This document shows positions 8,505 to 15,886 of a DNA stretch of 34,207 nucleotides, piece by piece. The notes beneath the pieces were generated by a model. It was given only the letters and a program-made list of their open reading frames with translations. It did not search any database and had not been told where the DNA came from. A program made the position numbers and the translations under genes. Origin of the DNA: CPC320 sp002684375 (lineage in GTDB: Bacteria; Pseudomonadota; Alphaproteobacteria; Rhodobacterales; Rhodobacteraceae); NCBI GenBank assembly GCA_965662545.1, contig CBFIHZ010000038.1, positions 1-34,207 on the forward strand, in the 5' to 3' direction. Within the stretch, counting starts at the first letter, position 1. Every line of letters starts with the position of its first letter.

Positions 8505-8846
8505 TTATTCCTCGACAGCGCGGATGAGCTTGCGCTCCAACACGCGCAGGACGGTTTTAAGGTCACTGCCGCGTTTAATGATATGGCCATCCATACCGAT
8601 TACCGCATATTGACCTTGACGATTGCGCAGTTTTGGGCGCTTTTCGATCCGGTACAGCGGGTACTCGGCGGTGCGTCTGAATATTGAAAAGACCGCCACC
8701 TCACGCAGGCATGAAATGCCGTAATCCCGCCATTCGCCTGCGGCAACCATACGACCGTAGAGCGATAAGATTACGCTTAATTCTGTGCGCTGGAAGGCAA
8801 CTTGTTCGACGGACTGGGCGGGGCTAAACGTTGTCACAGAGTTCAT
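8505..8846 (-). CDS. DUF2794 domain-containing protein
   Basis: A 113-residue protein that fits DUF2794, a family almost confined to alphaproteobacteria and of unknown function. Recognisable features are FQRTELSVILSLYGRMVAAGEW near residues 20-40, the DYGIS segment, and YRIEKRPKLRNRQGQYAV in the second half. No signal peptide or membrane helix is seen. It is the first gene of a two-gene unit with the GST. In the family the gene is usually single-copy and conserved, which suggests a basic role, but none is assigned. Confidence 0.85.
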   Translation of the reverse strand: MNSVTTFSPAQSVEQVAFQRTELSVILSLYGRMVAAGEWRDYGISCLREVAVFSIFRRTAEYPLYRIEKRPKLRNRQGQYAVIGMDGHIIKRGSDLKTVLRVLERKLIRAVEE

Positions 8847-9412
8847 GAATTTATCATTGCGTTGATTTGTGCTGAAATCAAGTTGTTTGGCCGTTTATCC
8901 GGCAGATCTTGTCAGCGTCCTGAGTGGTTTTGGCAAAGTACAAAATTTGCTCAGTCGGCGCTGACCCATAAATACGGATCACCGGCACGGTAAGGTACCT
9001 GTATATGACTTCTGGGATATAAAGTGCGTTTAACCAGAATTTTGTTGCGCCGGCAGATCTTTTTTGCCGCGCTGTAATTTCATAAGGGGGAAGGGCACAG
9101 CCTTCGGCTGCAATATTTTCGGCTCTAAAGACTAAGCTCGTACCCTGTTAATTTTGCCGTGGTGCATTTCCATGATCTTTGAGGAAAATATACGCAAAAG
9201 TCACATAAAAGTAGGCTTGCGTTCTCATATTTTTAACGTCTCCAATTGGTGTTCAGTATAAACTGATCCACGCGCGCCATGAGAGATGGCTTGGAGCTTG
9301 TGCTGCAAAGCCAGTGCTTGTTCCGCAAAGAAAACATGCAATGCCCTCGTGTGCAAGGGGCGGTGCGCATGCCCAAGTATGCAGAGAAAGGCGGCTTTGA
9401 AAAACTGTGCAA
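8847..9412. other. 566-bp spacer between DUF2794 and queF
   Basis: No supported gene. One small hairpin (CAGCC-TTC-GGCTG, 9098-9110) is followed by a weak AT tail and could terminate rightward transcription. A ~50-codon frame from the ATG at 9279 overlaps the end of queF, lacks a good ribosome-binding site and was not called. The promoter of the DUF2794/GST unit should lie just right of 8846. Confidence 0.4.
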
Positions 9413-9877
9413 TCAGCCGCGGCCACGATAGGTGGGTACGCCTTGGTCCGGAATCCAGCAGTCCTGAGGCGTGGGGCCAGTTTGATAGAACACGTCAATT
9501 GGGATGCCGCCGCGCGGGTACCAATAGCCACCGATCCGCAACCATTGGGGGCTTAGAAAATCGACAAGCCGCTTGCCGATTGATACCGTGCAGTCTTCGT
9601 GAAACGCCCCGTGATTGCGAAAGGCCCCGAGATAGAGCTTCAGTGATTTGCTTTCGACCAGCCATGCATCCGGTACATAATCAATCACCAGATGGGCGAA
9701 ATCAGGCTGTCCGGTCATCGGGCAGAGCGAGGTGAATTCTGGTGCGGTAAAGCGCACGGCATAGGGGGTTCCGGCCTGCGGGTTTTCCACCCGTTCCAAA
9801 ACCGCCGTCTCGGGACTGTCCGGCAGAGCCGTTTGTCCGCCAAGCTGTTGCAGGTTTTCGTAAATATTAGAGGACAT
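9413..9877 (-). CDS. queF: NADPH-dependent 7-cyano-7-deazaguanine (preQ0) reductase
   Basis: It catalyses the four-electron reduction of preQ0 nitrile to preQ1 amine, the last free-base step before insertion into tRNA for queuosine. The 154-residue protein is the short unimodular QueF type. Catalytic Cys52 lies in FTSLCPMTGQPDF, followed by Asp59. The NADPH-binding QueF motif ESKSLK is at 75-80, and His93 lies in FRNHGAFHE. It is the last gene of a minus-strand operon queC-queD-queE-queF, separated from queE by about 23 bp with its own GGAAA-type ribosome-binding site. The operon therefore encodes the route from carboxytetrahydropterin to preQ1; GTP cyclohydrolase and Tgt are not in the window. 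Confidence 0.95.
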   Translation of the reverse strand: MSSNIYENLQQLGGQTALPDSPETAVLERVENPQAGTPYAVRFTAPEFTSLCPMTGQPDFAHLVIDYVPDAWLVESKSLKLYLGAFRNHGAFHEDCTVSIGKRLVDFLSPQWLRIGGYWYPRGGIPIDVFYQTGPTPQDCWIPDQGVPTYRGRG

Positions 9878-9900
9878 AGCCCGTTTCCTTTCTGACTTTT

Positions 9901-10671
9901 CTACACGCCACGTTTATTGCCCCACAGCAAGACATGCAGCTGTGGCAACACCCGCGCCTCAAACCACCGGTCTTTGGTCACCTTGTCGACCAGCCAGTGT
10001 AGTCGGTCCATCACCCCAACCTGGTCGACGCAAACGCCGTCATCCTCAGCGGGCGGTGGAGTATGATTGCCTGGCTGCAGATACATTGCCAATGCCGGAT
10101 AGCGCGCGGCCGTCTGTTTGGCATAGTGATAATCGGCGTCATCGAATATGACGATTTTCAACACCACCTGCGGCGACTGGCCGGCTGCTGCCAGACATTT
10201 GTCAAAGGCTGACCAATCGGTGTCCATGTCACTCGAGGGTGGTTTTGGGCTTAATACCAACGTATCGATCTCGGCAAACCAGTCCTTTGCCACTGACCCT
10301 TGGGTTTCAAGTGCAAACCGGTAGCCTTCGGCTTGGCCACGGCGGATAAGGGCACCAAAAGGCTGGATCGCAGGATTGCCACCAGACAGCGAGACGGTCA
10401 GCGGCTGACCACCTGAGAGATTGGTGATTTTATCCCATACTGCGCCAGTGGTCATTGCCGCCCAATCATGGCGGTATTCGGGGTCGACTGCGTGCAGGCT
10501 GTCGCACCACGAGCAGCGATAATCACATCCCCCCGTACGGACAAAAACCGTCGGCAAGCCAATCAAGACACCCTCTCCTTGGATTGTTGGGCCGAAGATT
10601 TCACTGACGCGTATCTTGGCGTCACTGGCCGTGGTCGGCTCGTGGGTTGGATGGGTGCGGGCGGGTGTCAT
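9901..10671 (-). CDS. queE: 7-carboxy-7-deazaguanine synthase
   Basis: A radical-SAM enzyme that contracts 6-carboxytetrahydropterin to 7-carboxy-7-deazaguanine. The cluster motif is Cys49-x3-Cys53-x2-Cys56 (CDYRCSWC). The preceding EIFGPTIQGEG and the following SLSGGNPA segments are QueE signatures. I start at the ATG at 10671, giving 256 residues, because it overlaps the queD stop as ATGA and would be translationally coupled. An in-frame ATG at 10689 adds six residues and lies inside queD. The N-terminal ~20 residues before the core are polar and poorly conserved. It is the third gene in the que operon. Confidence 0.94.
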   Translation of the reverse strand: MTPARTHPTHEPTTASDAKIRVSEIFGPTIQGEGVLIGLPTVFVRTGGCDYRCSWCDSLHAVDPEYRHDWAAMTTGAVWDKITNLSGGQPLTVSLSGGNPAIQPFGALIRRGQAEGYRFALETQGSVAKDWFAEIDTLVLSPKPPSSDMDTDWSAFDKCLAAAGQSPQVVLKIVIFDDADYHYAKQTAARYPALAMYLQPGNHTPPPAEDDGVCVDQVGVMDRLHWLVDKVTKDRWFEARVLPQLHVLLWGNKRGV

Positions 10672-11024
10672 GGGCGATACTCGGCCCATGTCTTGGGGGT
10701 TTCACTAACCTTGACAGCCGAGACTTCGGGCCAGTGTGGCGCGCACCAGTCATAGAGATGTTTGGCCAGGCGTTCGGCGGTGGTCTGGTCGTGTCCCAGA
10801 ACCTCGTTGAGGTGGCGATGATCAAGATTATTATCGATATACTGCTTTAAAGCAGTGAGGTCCTGATAATCGCGAATGAACCCGTGGCTGTTCAGGCTCT
10901 CAGCGGTCAATTCGACAACAACGATGTAATTATGTCCATGCAGGCGGGCACATTGATGGTCTTCTGGCAAATCGATCAATTGATGCGAAGCTGAAAAATG
11001 AAATTCTTTGGAAATGCGGTACAT
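10668..11024 (-). CDS. queD: 6-carboxytetrahydropterin synthase
   Basis: It converts dihydroneopterin triphosphate to 6-carboxy-5,6,7,8-tetrahydropterin with loss of acetaldehyde and triphosphate. The 118-residue protein has zinc ligands His14 (SASHQL), His29 and His31 (LHGHNY), and catalytic Cys25 four residues before His29. The ETPKTWAEY tail is the substrate-pocket glutamate region. The start overlaps the queC stop by one base (TAATG), and the stop overlaps the queE start. The tight overlaps imply balanced production of successive enzymes. Confidence 0.95.
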   Translation of the reverse strand: MYRISKEFHFSASHQLIDLPEDHQCARLHGHNYIVVVELTAESLNSHGFIRDYQDLTALKQYIDNNLDHRHLNEVLGHDQTTAERLAKHLYDWCAPHWPEVSAVKVSETPKTWAEYRP

Positions 11025-11734
11025 TATGTTTCCTTTCCCAACGGATTGGCTGTGATGGCCTGGCGCCAGAAATCCGGGTCGTCATAACGCGTTGGATCGG
11101 GAACATTGGCAATCTCAAAAGCCTCGCGGCGCTCAACGCAGGTGCCGCAACGCCCGCAGTGATACGCTCCGCCTTTGTAACATGACCATGTCGCGTCGAA
11201 CGGGGCCTTATGGGTGACGCCGTCGCGCACGATATCGGCTTTGCTCAGGTGGACATACGGAGTGAAAAGTTTGACATCCGCATAGCCTTCAAGCGCTTGG
11301 TTCTGCATCACTTGAAACGCGTCAATAAATCCGGGGCGGCAATCGGGATAAATAAAGTGATCACCGCCATGCACGGCGGCGGCCACTGCATCGGCTTTTT
11401 CTGCTGCGGCAATTCCAAAGGCGATGGTCAACATTATGGCATTGCGATTGGGCACGACGGTGACTTTCATACTGTCTTCTGCATAATGGCCATCGGGCAC
11501 ATCGATGGCATCGGTTAGTGCCGATCCGCTGAGGGCGGCACCGATAGCGCGGATATCTATGATGTGATGGGGCACGCCAAGCCGGGTGCTGCAGGCCGCG
11601 GCAAAATCCAATTCTTTTTTATGGCGCTGGCCATAATTGAATGACACCAGAGCCGTGAGGTCCTGCTGTGCGGCAACCCGGTGGGCGAGCGTGACAGAGT
11701 CCAATCCGCCAGAGCAGATCACAATCGTTTTCAT
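11024..11734 (-). CDS. queC: 7-cyano-7-deazaguanine (preQ0) synthase
   Basis: An ATP-dependent ligase converting 7-carboxy-7-deazaguanine and ammonia to preQ0. The 236-residue protein has the PP-loop SGGLDSVTL (from Ser8) and the C-terminal zinc site Cys185, Cys193, Cys196 and Cys199 (CYKGGAYHCGRCGTC). It is the first gene of the que operon. Its AAGGA ribosome-binding site (11742-11746) is the 3' limb of a preQ1-I riboswitch, so end-product feedback on translation of queC, and through coupling on queD and queE, is expected. Confidence 0.95.
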   Translation of the reverse strand: MKTIVICSGGLDSVTLAHRVAAQQDLTALVSFNYGQRHKKELDFAAACSTRLGVPHHIIDIRAIGAALSGSALTDAIDVPDGHYAEDSMKVTVVPNRNAIMLTIAFGIAAAEKADAVAAAVHGGDHFIYPDCRPGFIDAFQVMQNQALEGYADVKLFTPYVHLSKADIVRDGVTHKAPFDATWSCYKGGAYHCGRCGTCVERREAFEIANVPDPTRYDDPDFWRQAITANPLGKET

Positions 11735-11740
11735 TTATTT

Positions 11741-11774
11741 GTCCTTGTTTTGACCGGGTAGGCTGCGACCGGTA
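11741..11774 (-). promoter_or_regulatory. preQ1-I riboswitch overlapping the queC ribosome-binding site
   Basis: The queC leader reads ACCGG-TCGCAG-CCTAC-CCGGT-CAAAACAAGGA. It has a 5-bp P1 helix, the TCGCAG L1 seen in the well-studied Thermoanaerobacter tengcongensis type, and an A-rich tail that forms the H-type pseudoknot. The AAGGA of the tail is the ribosome-binding site, seven bases before the ATG. Ligand binding should sequester it and stop translation. The match is by motif; no covariance search was run. Confidence 0.9.
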
Positions 11775-11890
11775 TTCTAAACATTGGGGATCAGTACGGT
11801 GAAATCTGTGCGCATTCAACCTATTTTCAGCACGAAGTGACAAAGTCGCTTGCGCTTTGCAACCAAAGTTACTGCCACGAAACTTAGTAG

Positions 11891-11972
11891 CCGTTTGGGT
11901 ACTCCGCAAGGGGCTGAGAGACACAAGTCAACCCATCGAAGCTGAGCCGGCCAGTACCGGCGTAGGAAACGG
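11891..11972 (+). promoter_or_regulatory. TPP riboswitch (THI element)
   Basis: P1 is CCGTTT (11891-11896) paired with AAACGG (11967-11972). Between them are the invariant GGGGCTGAGAG of the pyrimidine-sensor arm, an AACCC closing limb, GAAGCTGAG and the CCGGC..TACCGGCGTAGGAAA pyrophosphate-sensor arm. All diagnostic THI-box blocks are present in order. The region to the ATG at 12035 contains a weak GATCC/GGGTC stem with a T-rich tail that may be the expression platform. The gene it should control, thiD, is reduced to a stub. Confidence 0.93.
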
Positions 11973-12034
11973 ACACGGTAACGATCCGATCGGGTCTAAT
12001 TTGTTTTCGTTTGATACGCCTTGCGTGAGGTGGA

Positions 12035-12088
12035 ATGAAACCGATCTTCAAAGCTTTGACAATTGCAGGTTCGGACAGTGGTGGCGCT
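12035..12088 (+). pseudogene. thiD: thiD 5' stub (hydroxymethylpyrimidine kinase N-terminus)
   Basis: The first ~17 codons after the TPP riboswitch read MKPIFKALTIAGSDSGG, the conserved ThiD/HMP kinase start whose GSDSGGGAGIQAD motif binds the pyrimidine. After GSDSGG the expected GAGIQADL is missing, and the frame enters the leader of an alpha/beta hydrolase. A GAGGTGGA ribosome-binding site precedes the ATG. The kinase domain is absent, so this is a deletion remnant that leaves the riboswitch and start codon attached to a foreign ORF. Confidence 0.8.
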
Positions 12089-13162
12089 GCATTTTGTTTA
12101 TTGTTCCGCGTATGCCTTCTTAGGCTTTGTCTATTTTTTGGTCTTGCTCTTGGTCTGGGTTTAACAGACAGAGCTGGCAGCGGTGCATTGGCAGACCCCC
12201 GCGCTGAGGGTATTGGTATTCGAAAATTGAGCCTGCGGGTTGCCGGTGCACAGGTTTCGGTGCGGGTGTATTTTCCGTCAGAACATAGCAGTACAGCAAC
12301 GGATTTTGGACCATGGCGGTTGCCGTTGGTAAAGAATGCCCACCTGAACACTGAAATTTATCCTTGGGTGATGATTTCGCATGTCTGGGGCGGCAATGAT
12401 TAGAACTATTATCTGTTGGTCCAAAGTTTGGTAACAGCTGGATTTATCGTGGCTGCGCTGCGCCACCCTGATGATTTGCTGCGGGTTGGCACCTCAGCGC
12501 AGTCTGTGCTGAGACCTCTTGAATTGACCGCCGGATTGGACGCGGTCTTTTCCAGTCCGATCTTTGGGGCAGGCATTGATCGCCAAAGGGTCAGCGCCTT
12601 CGGGGTCTCGCTTGGAGGCGTTACTGTGCTGGCGGCTGCGTGTGGCAGAATGAACGGTTCCCTGAGTGCTGAGCATTGCAGTAATAATGCGCAGGCCGAT
12701 CTTGAATTTTGCGTGGGGGAACCGGGTGATGAACTGATGCCGATATGGCTCAGGCGCAGACGGGCAGTCTGCCGAGTGCCACCGGTAAATTTAGATCAAG
12801 ATCTTTATAATCGCCGCTTTCAATTGCGTGTCTTGGCGGCGCCTGCCGGATTGCCTTTTGATGATCTCAGCGCGGTTACCGTGCCTGTCATGTTGCCGCG
12901 GGTTGGGGCAGACGTGACCCTCCGCTTCCCGTATCATGCGCAGAGACTTCACCTGCGTTTACTTAACCCAAATCGATACGAGGTGATTGAGGGTTCGCAT
13001 CACTATGTATTTCTGTCGCCGTTTCCAGACAGAATTACCAAGGAAGTTGGCCGCCCTGCACAAGACCGTTTGGGTTTTGATCGCCGACCTTTCCTGAACC
13101 GCATGAATGCCGAAATTGTGAGGTTCTTTCAGGGTTGTTTCGCCGCCATCTCAGGTGGCTGA
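12035..13162 (+). pseudogene. Alpha/beta hydrolase (dienelactone-hydrolase-like), fused to thiD stub and broken by an amber codon
   Basis: From about 12089 the frame shows a hydrophobic leader, then IGIRKLSLRVAGAQVSVRVYFPS and YPWVMISHVWGGN, typical of the COG4188-like hydrolases. A TAG at 12401-12403 interrupts this frame. After it the same frame resumes directly with NYYLLVQSLVTAGFIVAALRHPDD and runs to 13162, with the nucleophile in GVSLGG and a likely catalytic His in EGSHHYVF. The two halves are therefore one gene with a point nonsense mutation. The region around the stop usually reads GGN-x-x-NYYLL in relatives, so a Gln- or Lys-to-stop change is plausible. A restart at the TTG at 12416 could make a 248-residue fragment lacking the oxyanion strand. 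Confidence 0.8.
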
Positions 13163-13217
13163 CTGATTGTGTCGCTGTCGGTTGGCTGGGGTGGTAAGCC
13201 GTGAAAAATGTTGGATT

Positions 13218-13240
13218 AAGGCGCAGATTTGCCGCCTTTT
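13218..13240 (+). terminator. Weak terminator hairpin after the broken hydrolase
   Basis: AAGGCG (13218-13223) pairs with CGCCTT (13233-13238) over a nine-base loop, followed by TT. The T tract is short, so this is only a candidate. Confidence 0.4.
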
Positions 13241-13530
13241 GCCGGGACAATCGGTGCCGGTTTGAAACTGTATTGAAATTTTCCAGCGACAGATTGTCTG
13301 TAGCATTACGGACCTCATGGATCGGGCGCTGTTTGGTCCCTATGAAGGTTTGCCTGACCTGATGTGTGTTGTCTTAATACCGGATTTGGCGCATTGCACA
13401 TAGACCAATAAACGCAAAGGTTACGCGATGTTCCGCTAGTATTGTTTACTGTGATAAAAAATAAAAAGTATTTTTGACCATTTTCATTGATGGCGCCAAA
13501 TCTCACCTTGAGAAGTAGTAAATTTCTAAT

Positions 13531-13549
13531 ACGGAGATTGGACCTCCGT
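13531..13549. promoter_or_regulatory. Palindrome upstream of the sigma-54 promoter
   Basis: ACGGAG-N7-CTCCGT is a perfect inverted repeat about 100-115 bp upstream of the predicted start site. A second, overlapping inverted pair (GGAGATT with AATCTCC near 13560) is also visible. The position suits an enhancer for an NtrC-type activator. The role is inferred. Confidence 0.45.
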
Positions 13550-13619
13550 TACGCGAGTAAATCTCCGGGTCAAGCAAAAATAGATTATTTAAGATATTAT
13601 ATATTATGAAATGAGTCCG

Positions 13620-13637
13620 TTGGCATAACTTTTGCGT
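13620..13637 (+). promoter_or_regulatory. Sigma-54 (RpoN) promoter
   Basis: TTGGCATAACTTTTGCGT matches the -24/-12 consensus TGGCAC-N5-TTGCA, with GG at 13622-13623 and GC at 13634-13635, exactly ten bases apart. The predicted start near 13647 lies about 32 bases before the ATG of the small membrane peptide. Confidence 0.75.
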
Positions 13638-13678
13638 CTCAATACCACCTCAACACGATGAAGGAAGGGGTGTCCAAT

Positions 13679-13771
13679 ATGAAAATTACCTTCACACGAG
13701 AAGGCTTAATTGGCCTAAGCTCGACAATACTATCTTTATTGCTCCTATTTGGTTTGCTATCGGTAACTTGA
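13679..13771 (+). CDS. 30-residue single-pass membrane peptide
   Basis: A short ORF with a strong ribosome-binding site (AAGGAAGGGG, eight bases upstream). The product begins MKITFTREGLIGLSSTIL and continues as a leucine-rich hydrophobic helix to the C-terminus, about 20 residues long, preceded by a charged KxxxxRE head. It is bracketed by a sigma-54 promoter and a strong intrinsic terminator, so it looks like an independent transcription unit with no downstream partner. I do not recognise a family; it is unlike KdpF or CydX sequences that I know. It might also be a leader or toxin-like peptide. Expression is likely tied to nitrogen, dicarboxylate or another RpoN-dependent signal. Confidence 0.6.
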   Translation: MKITFTREGLIGLSSTILSLLLLFGLLSVT

Positions 13772-13809
13772 ATTAGGACAAAACTACGCAGATGAGTGGA
13801 AAGCCAGAG

Positions 13810-13842
13810 GGGCCGCATGGGTAAGTCTTGTGGCCCTTTTTT
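13810..13842 (+). terminator. Intrinsic terminator of the small-peptide unit
   Basis: GGGCCGCA (13810-13817) pairs with TGTGGCCC (13829-13836), eight pairs including one G-U, with an 11-base loop, followed by TTTTTT. This is a textbook rho-independent terminator. Confidence 0.88.
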
Positions 13843-13909
13843 GATTACCAAAACCGAGGCGAGATGAGATTTTTGAAGTCAACTGGCGCGGGGCGGGGAA
13901 TACAGCCTG

Positions 13910-14923
13910 TCAATCATCATATCCATCAGGGTTCTGCCTCTGCCACCGCCATGCGTCTGCGCAGATGTCAAAAAGAGACTTCTGGGCCGTCCAGCCAAGA
14001 GTTTTTTCAGCTCGTTGCGCATTGGCATAAAACCGCGCCAGATCGCCGGACCGGCGGGCGGTGACGGTAGTTGCAATAGCGCGGCCGCTCATTCGGGTGA
14101 AGGCTGCTGCCAGTTCGAGTACGGTCACGCCGCGTCCGGTCCCGATATTGAAAACCTGAAAGCCGGAGTTGGTGCGGACATGTTCAATCGCAGCCAGGTG
14201 GGCACGGGCTAAATCGACAACGTGGATGTAATCACGCTCTCCGGTCCCGTCGCGGGTTTCGAAATCATTGCCAAACACCGTTAGAGCGGGACGGTGCCCG
14301 CTGGCAACTTGGGCCAGAAATGGCATCAGGTTATCCGGCACACCTTTGGGATTTTCACCAATTTCTCCTGAAGGGTGGGCTCCTGCAGGGTTGAAATAGC
14401 GTAAGCACACCGCAGATGCGTCGCGATGGGTGACGCTCCAGTCTCGCAAAATTTGCTCAATCATTAATTTTGTGTGCCCATAAGGGTTTACTGGTTCTGT
14501 CGGGTGCTGTTCGTCATAGGGCAGGTATTGTGGCAGACCATAGACTGTGGCTGATGAGGAAAAGACAATTTTGTGACAGCCAACTCGCTCCATCCCTGCC
14601 AGCAATGACAGCGTGCCGCCAACGTTCTTACGATAATAGTCTAAGGGGCGGGCAACACTGGCTCCCACTGCTTTCAATCCGGCGAAATGGATCACGCCAT
14701 CGGGGCGAAACCGCTGTAATTCTGCAGAAACAGCTGTGGTATCGCACAGGTCTGCCTGCATGAAAGCCAAGTCGCGCTTGGTCAGTTTTCTTACCCTTTG
14801 CAACGCCGCGATATGACTATTAGATAGATCGTCGATCACGCTTATATCATGTCCGGCATTCAGTAATTCAATAATGCTGTGGGTGCCGATATAGCCTGCA
14901 CCTCCGGTCACAAGAAGTTTCAA
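13910..14923 (-). CDS. galE: UDP-glucose 4-epimerase
   Basis: It interconverts UDP-glucose and UDP-galactose (possibly the N-acetyl forms) for surface polysaccharide synthesis. The 337-residue extended SDR protein has GGAGYIG at 7-13 for NAD, the Asp-Asp-Leu-Ser-Asn motif at 31-35, the SSSATVYG active segment at 122-129 and the Tyr148/Lys152 pair in NPYGHTK. The substrate-domain signatures YFNPAGAHPSGEIGE and GTGERDYIHVVDLA are present. Length is typical of GalE. It is transcribed toward the terminator at 13842 with no close operon partner; the 260 bp upstream of its start shows no other gene. Confidence 0.95.
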   Translation of the reverse strand: MKLLVTGGAGYIGTHSIIELLNAGHDISVIDDLSNSHIAALQRVRKLTKRDLAFMQADLCDTTAVSAELQRFRPDGVIHFAGLKAVGASVARPLDYYRKNVGGTLSLLAGMERVGCHKIVFSSSATVYGLPQYLPYDEQHPTEPVNPYGHTKLMIEQILRDWSVTHRDASAVCLRYFNPAGAHPSGEIGENPKGVPDNLMPFLAQVASGHRPALTVFGNDFETRDGTGERDYIHVVDLARAHLAAIEHVRTNSGFQVFNIGTGRGVTVLELAAAFTRMSGRAIATTVTARRSGDLARFYANAQRAEKTLGWTAQKSLFDICADAWRWQRQNPDGYDD

Positions 14924-15183
14924 AATAAGTAGTTCTCTTAATATTTGCGGCTTTATAATGCGAATGCCGGTCCAGTTTGCGGGGCAGTATTGAGTGCATA
15001 TACCTAAAAAACATCAAAAATAGCAGCAGATGCCGGGCCTGTCCATATAGAACTGGGGATACCTGCGGTCTTTTAAAAATGTACATTGCCCGACTGTCGT
15101 TCCGCATCACCGCCAATAATTTCGGTTTGCCAAGAATTTTACCGGCGATGGTGCGTGGTGAGCCATGCAGGGCCTGATGCTAT

Positions 15184-15732
15184 TTAGTAAAACCCAACCT
15201 CGGCAACCTGAATGTCGGCATTATGGGCACGGCCATACGCGACGATACCGATGGATTTCAACGACGTTGGCTTTGGCACTTTTCGCAGAATCCTGTTCGA
15301 TTTTTTAAAGCTGTCAAATGGCAGGCGTATCTCTTGCCAGTTTTCAGTCACCTCAAAGGCGGCCTGATAATAATGCCATGGCAACAGTGTGCCCGACGTC
15401 CTTAGATGTACAAAATAGCCTTGATTGTTGCCGCGGACCTTAATGGTTATCCCAGTGCTTTCGGCTGATGGCGCCGCTTTCAGGTCGTGGGCAAACTGGA
15501 TGAACCCGCCGTTGTTTTCAAGGCTCACGGTGCCGGTCATATGGGCAAAGGCCGTTCCGCTTTCACTTAAAAAGTTGACCTGCCCTTGTGATACGCCACC
15601 CATCACCTGATCCGAGACAAACCGCCACCGGGTTTCAGGGCTTGATTCAAAATTGTCCAAAACCGTGTCCCCGCCCTGTGCTGGGTTACCCAATGTAAGA
15701 GCCAGTATTGCGGCGGTTATCAGATGTTTCAT
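15184..15732 (-). CDS. CIA30 family protein, exported
   Basis: Resembles complex I intermediate-associated protein 30 (CIA30/NDUFAF1 domain), a jelly-roll fold similar to carbohydrate-binding modules. A signal peptide of about 20 residues is visible (MKHLITAAILALTLGNPAQG). The domain then shows the family landmarks WRFVSDQVMGGVSQG, the middle TITIKVRGNNQGY-type strand and WQEIRLPFDSFK. I start at the ATG at 15732 because AGGAGG sits nine bases upstream; the ATG at 15738 is only three bases from it. With a signal peptide the bacterial protein is likely periplasmic and need not assist complex I. Related proteins are widespread in marine bacteria without a proven function. Confidence 0.85.
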   Translation of the reverse strand: MKHLITAAILALTLGNPAQGGDTVLDNFESSPETRWRFVSDQVMGGVSQGQVNFLSESGTAFAHMTGTVSLENNGGFIQFAHDLKAAPSAESTGITIKVRGNNQGYFVHLRTSGTLLPWHYYQAAFEVTENWQEIRLPFDSFKKSNRILRKVPKPTSLKSIGIVAYGRAHNADIQVAEVGFY

Positions 15733-15886
15733 GTTCATTTACCTCCTGTGACATACCGAAAAGCTAGGGCGATTGGGAAAAAGGTCTAATAGCTGTATCA
15801 GGCCGCGTTGTCAGGCTTATGTCGTTTGATGATAGAGCGGCATAACACAGCTGTCTGTTTCGGCGGCCGGCTGCGAATGTGAAGCT

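Larger units (their letters stand above)
13163..13909. other. 747-bp region without conventional genes
   Basis: Between the broken hydrolase and galE lie only the small-peptide unit described separately, a weak hairpin at 13218-13240 and a strikingly AT-rich stretch (13560-13620). No other ORF with a good start was found. Confidence 0.5.

Noticed and set aside
9279..9431. A ~50-codon plus-strand frame overlapping the end of queF
   Set aside because: It lacks a ribosome-binding site and overlaps an intact gene; the composition follows antisense queF.
12401..12403. Amber codon as programmed recoding (pyrrolysine or suppression)
   Set aside because: No pyl genes or suppressor tRNA in view, and the locus is already a deletion fusion. 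Decay is the simpler reading.
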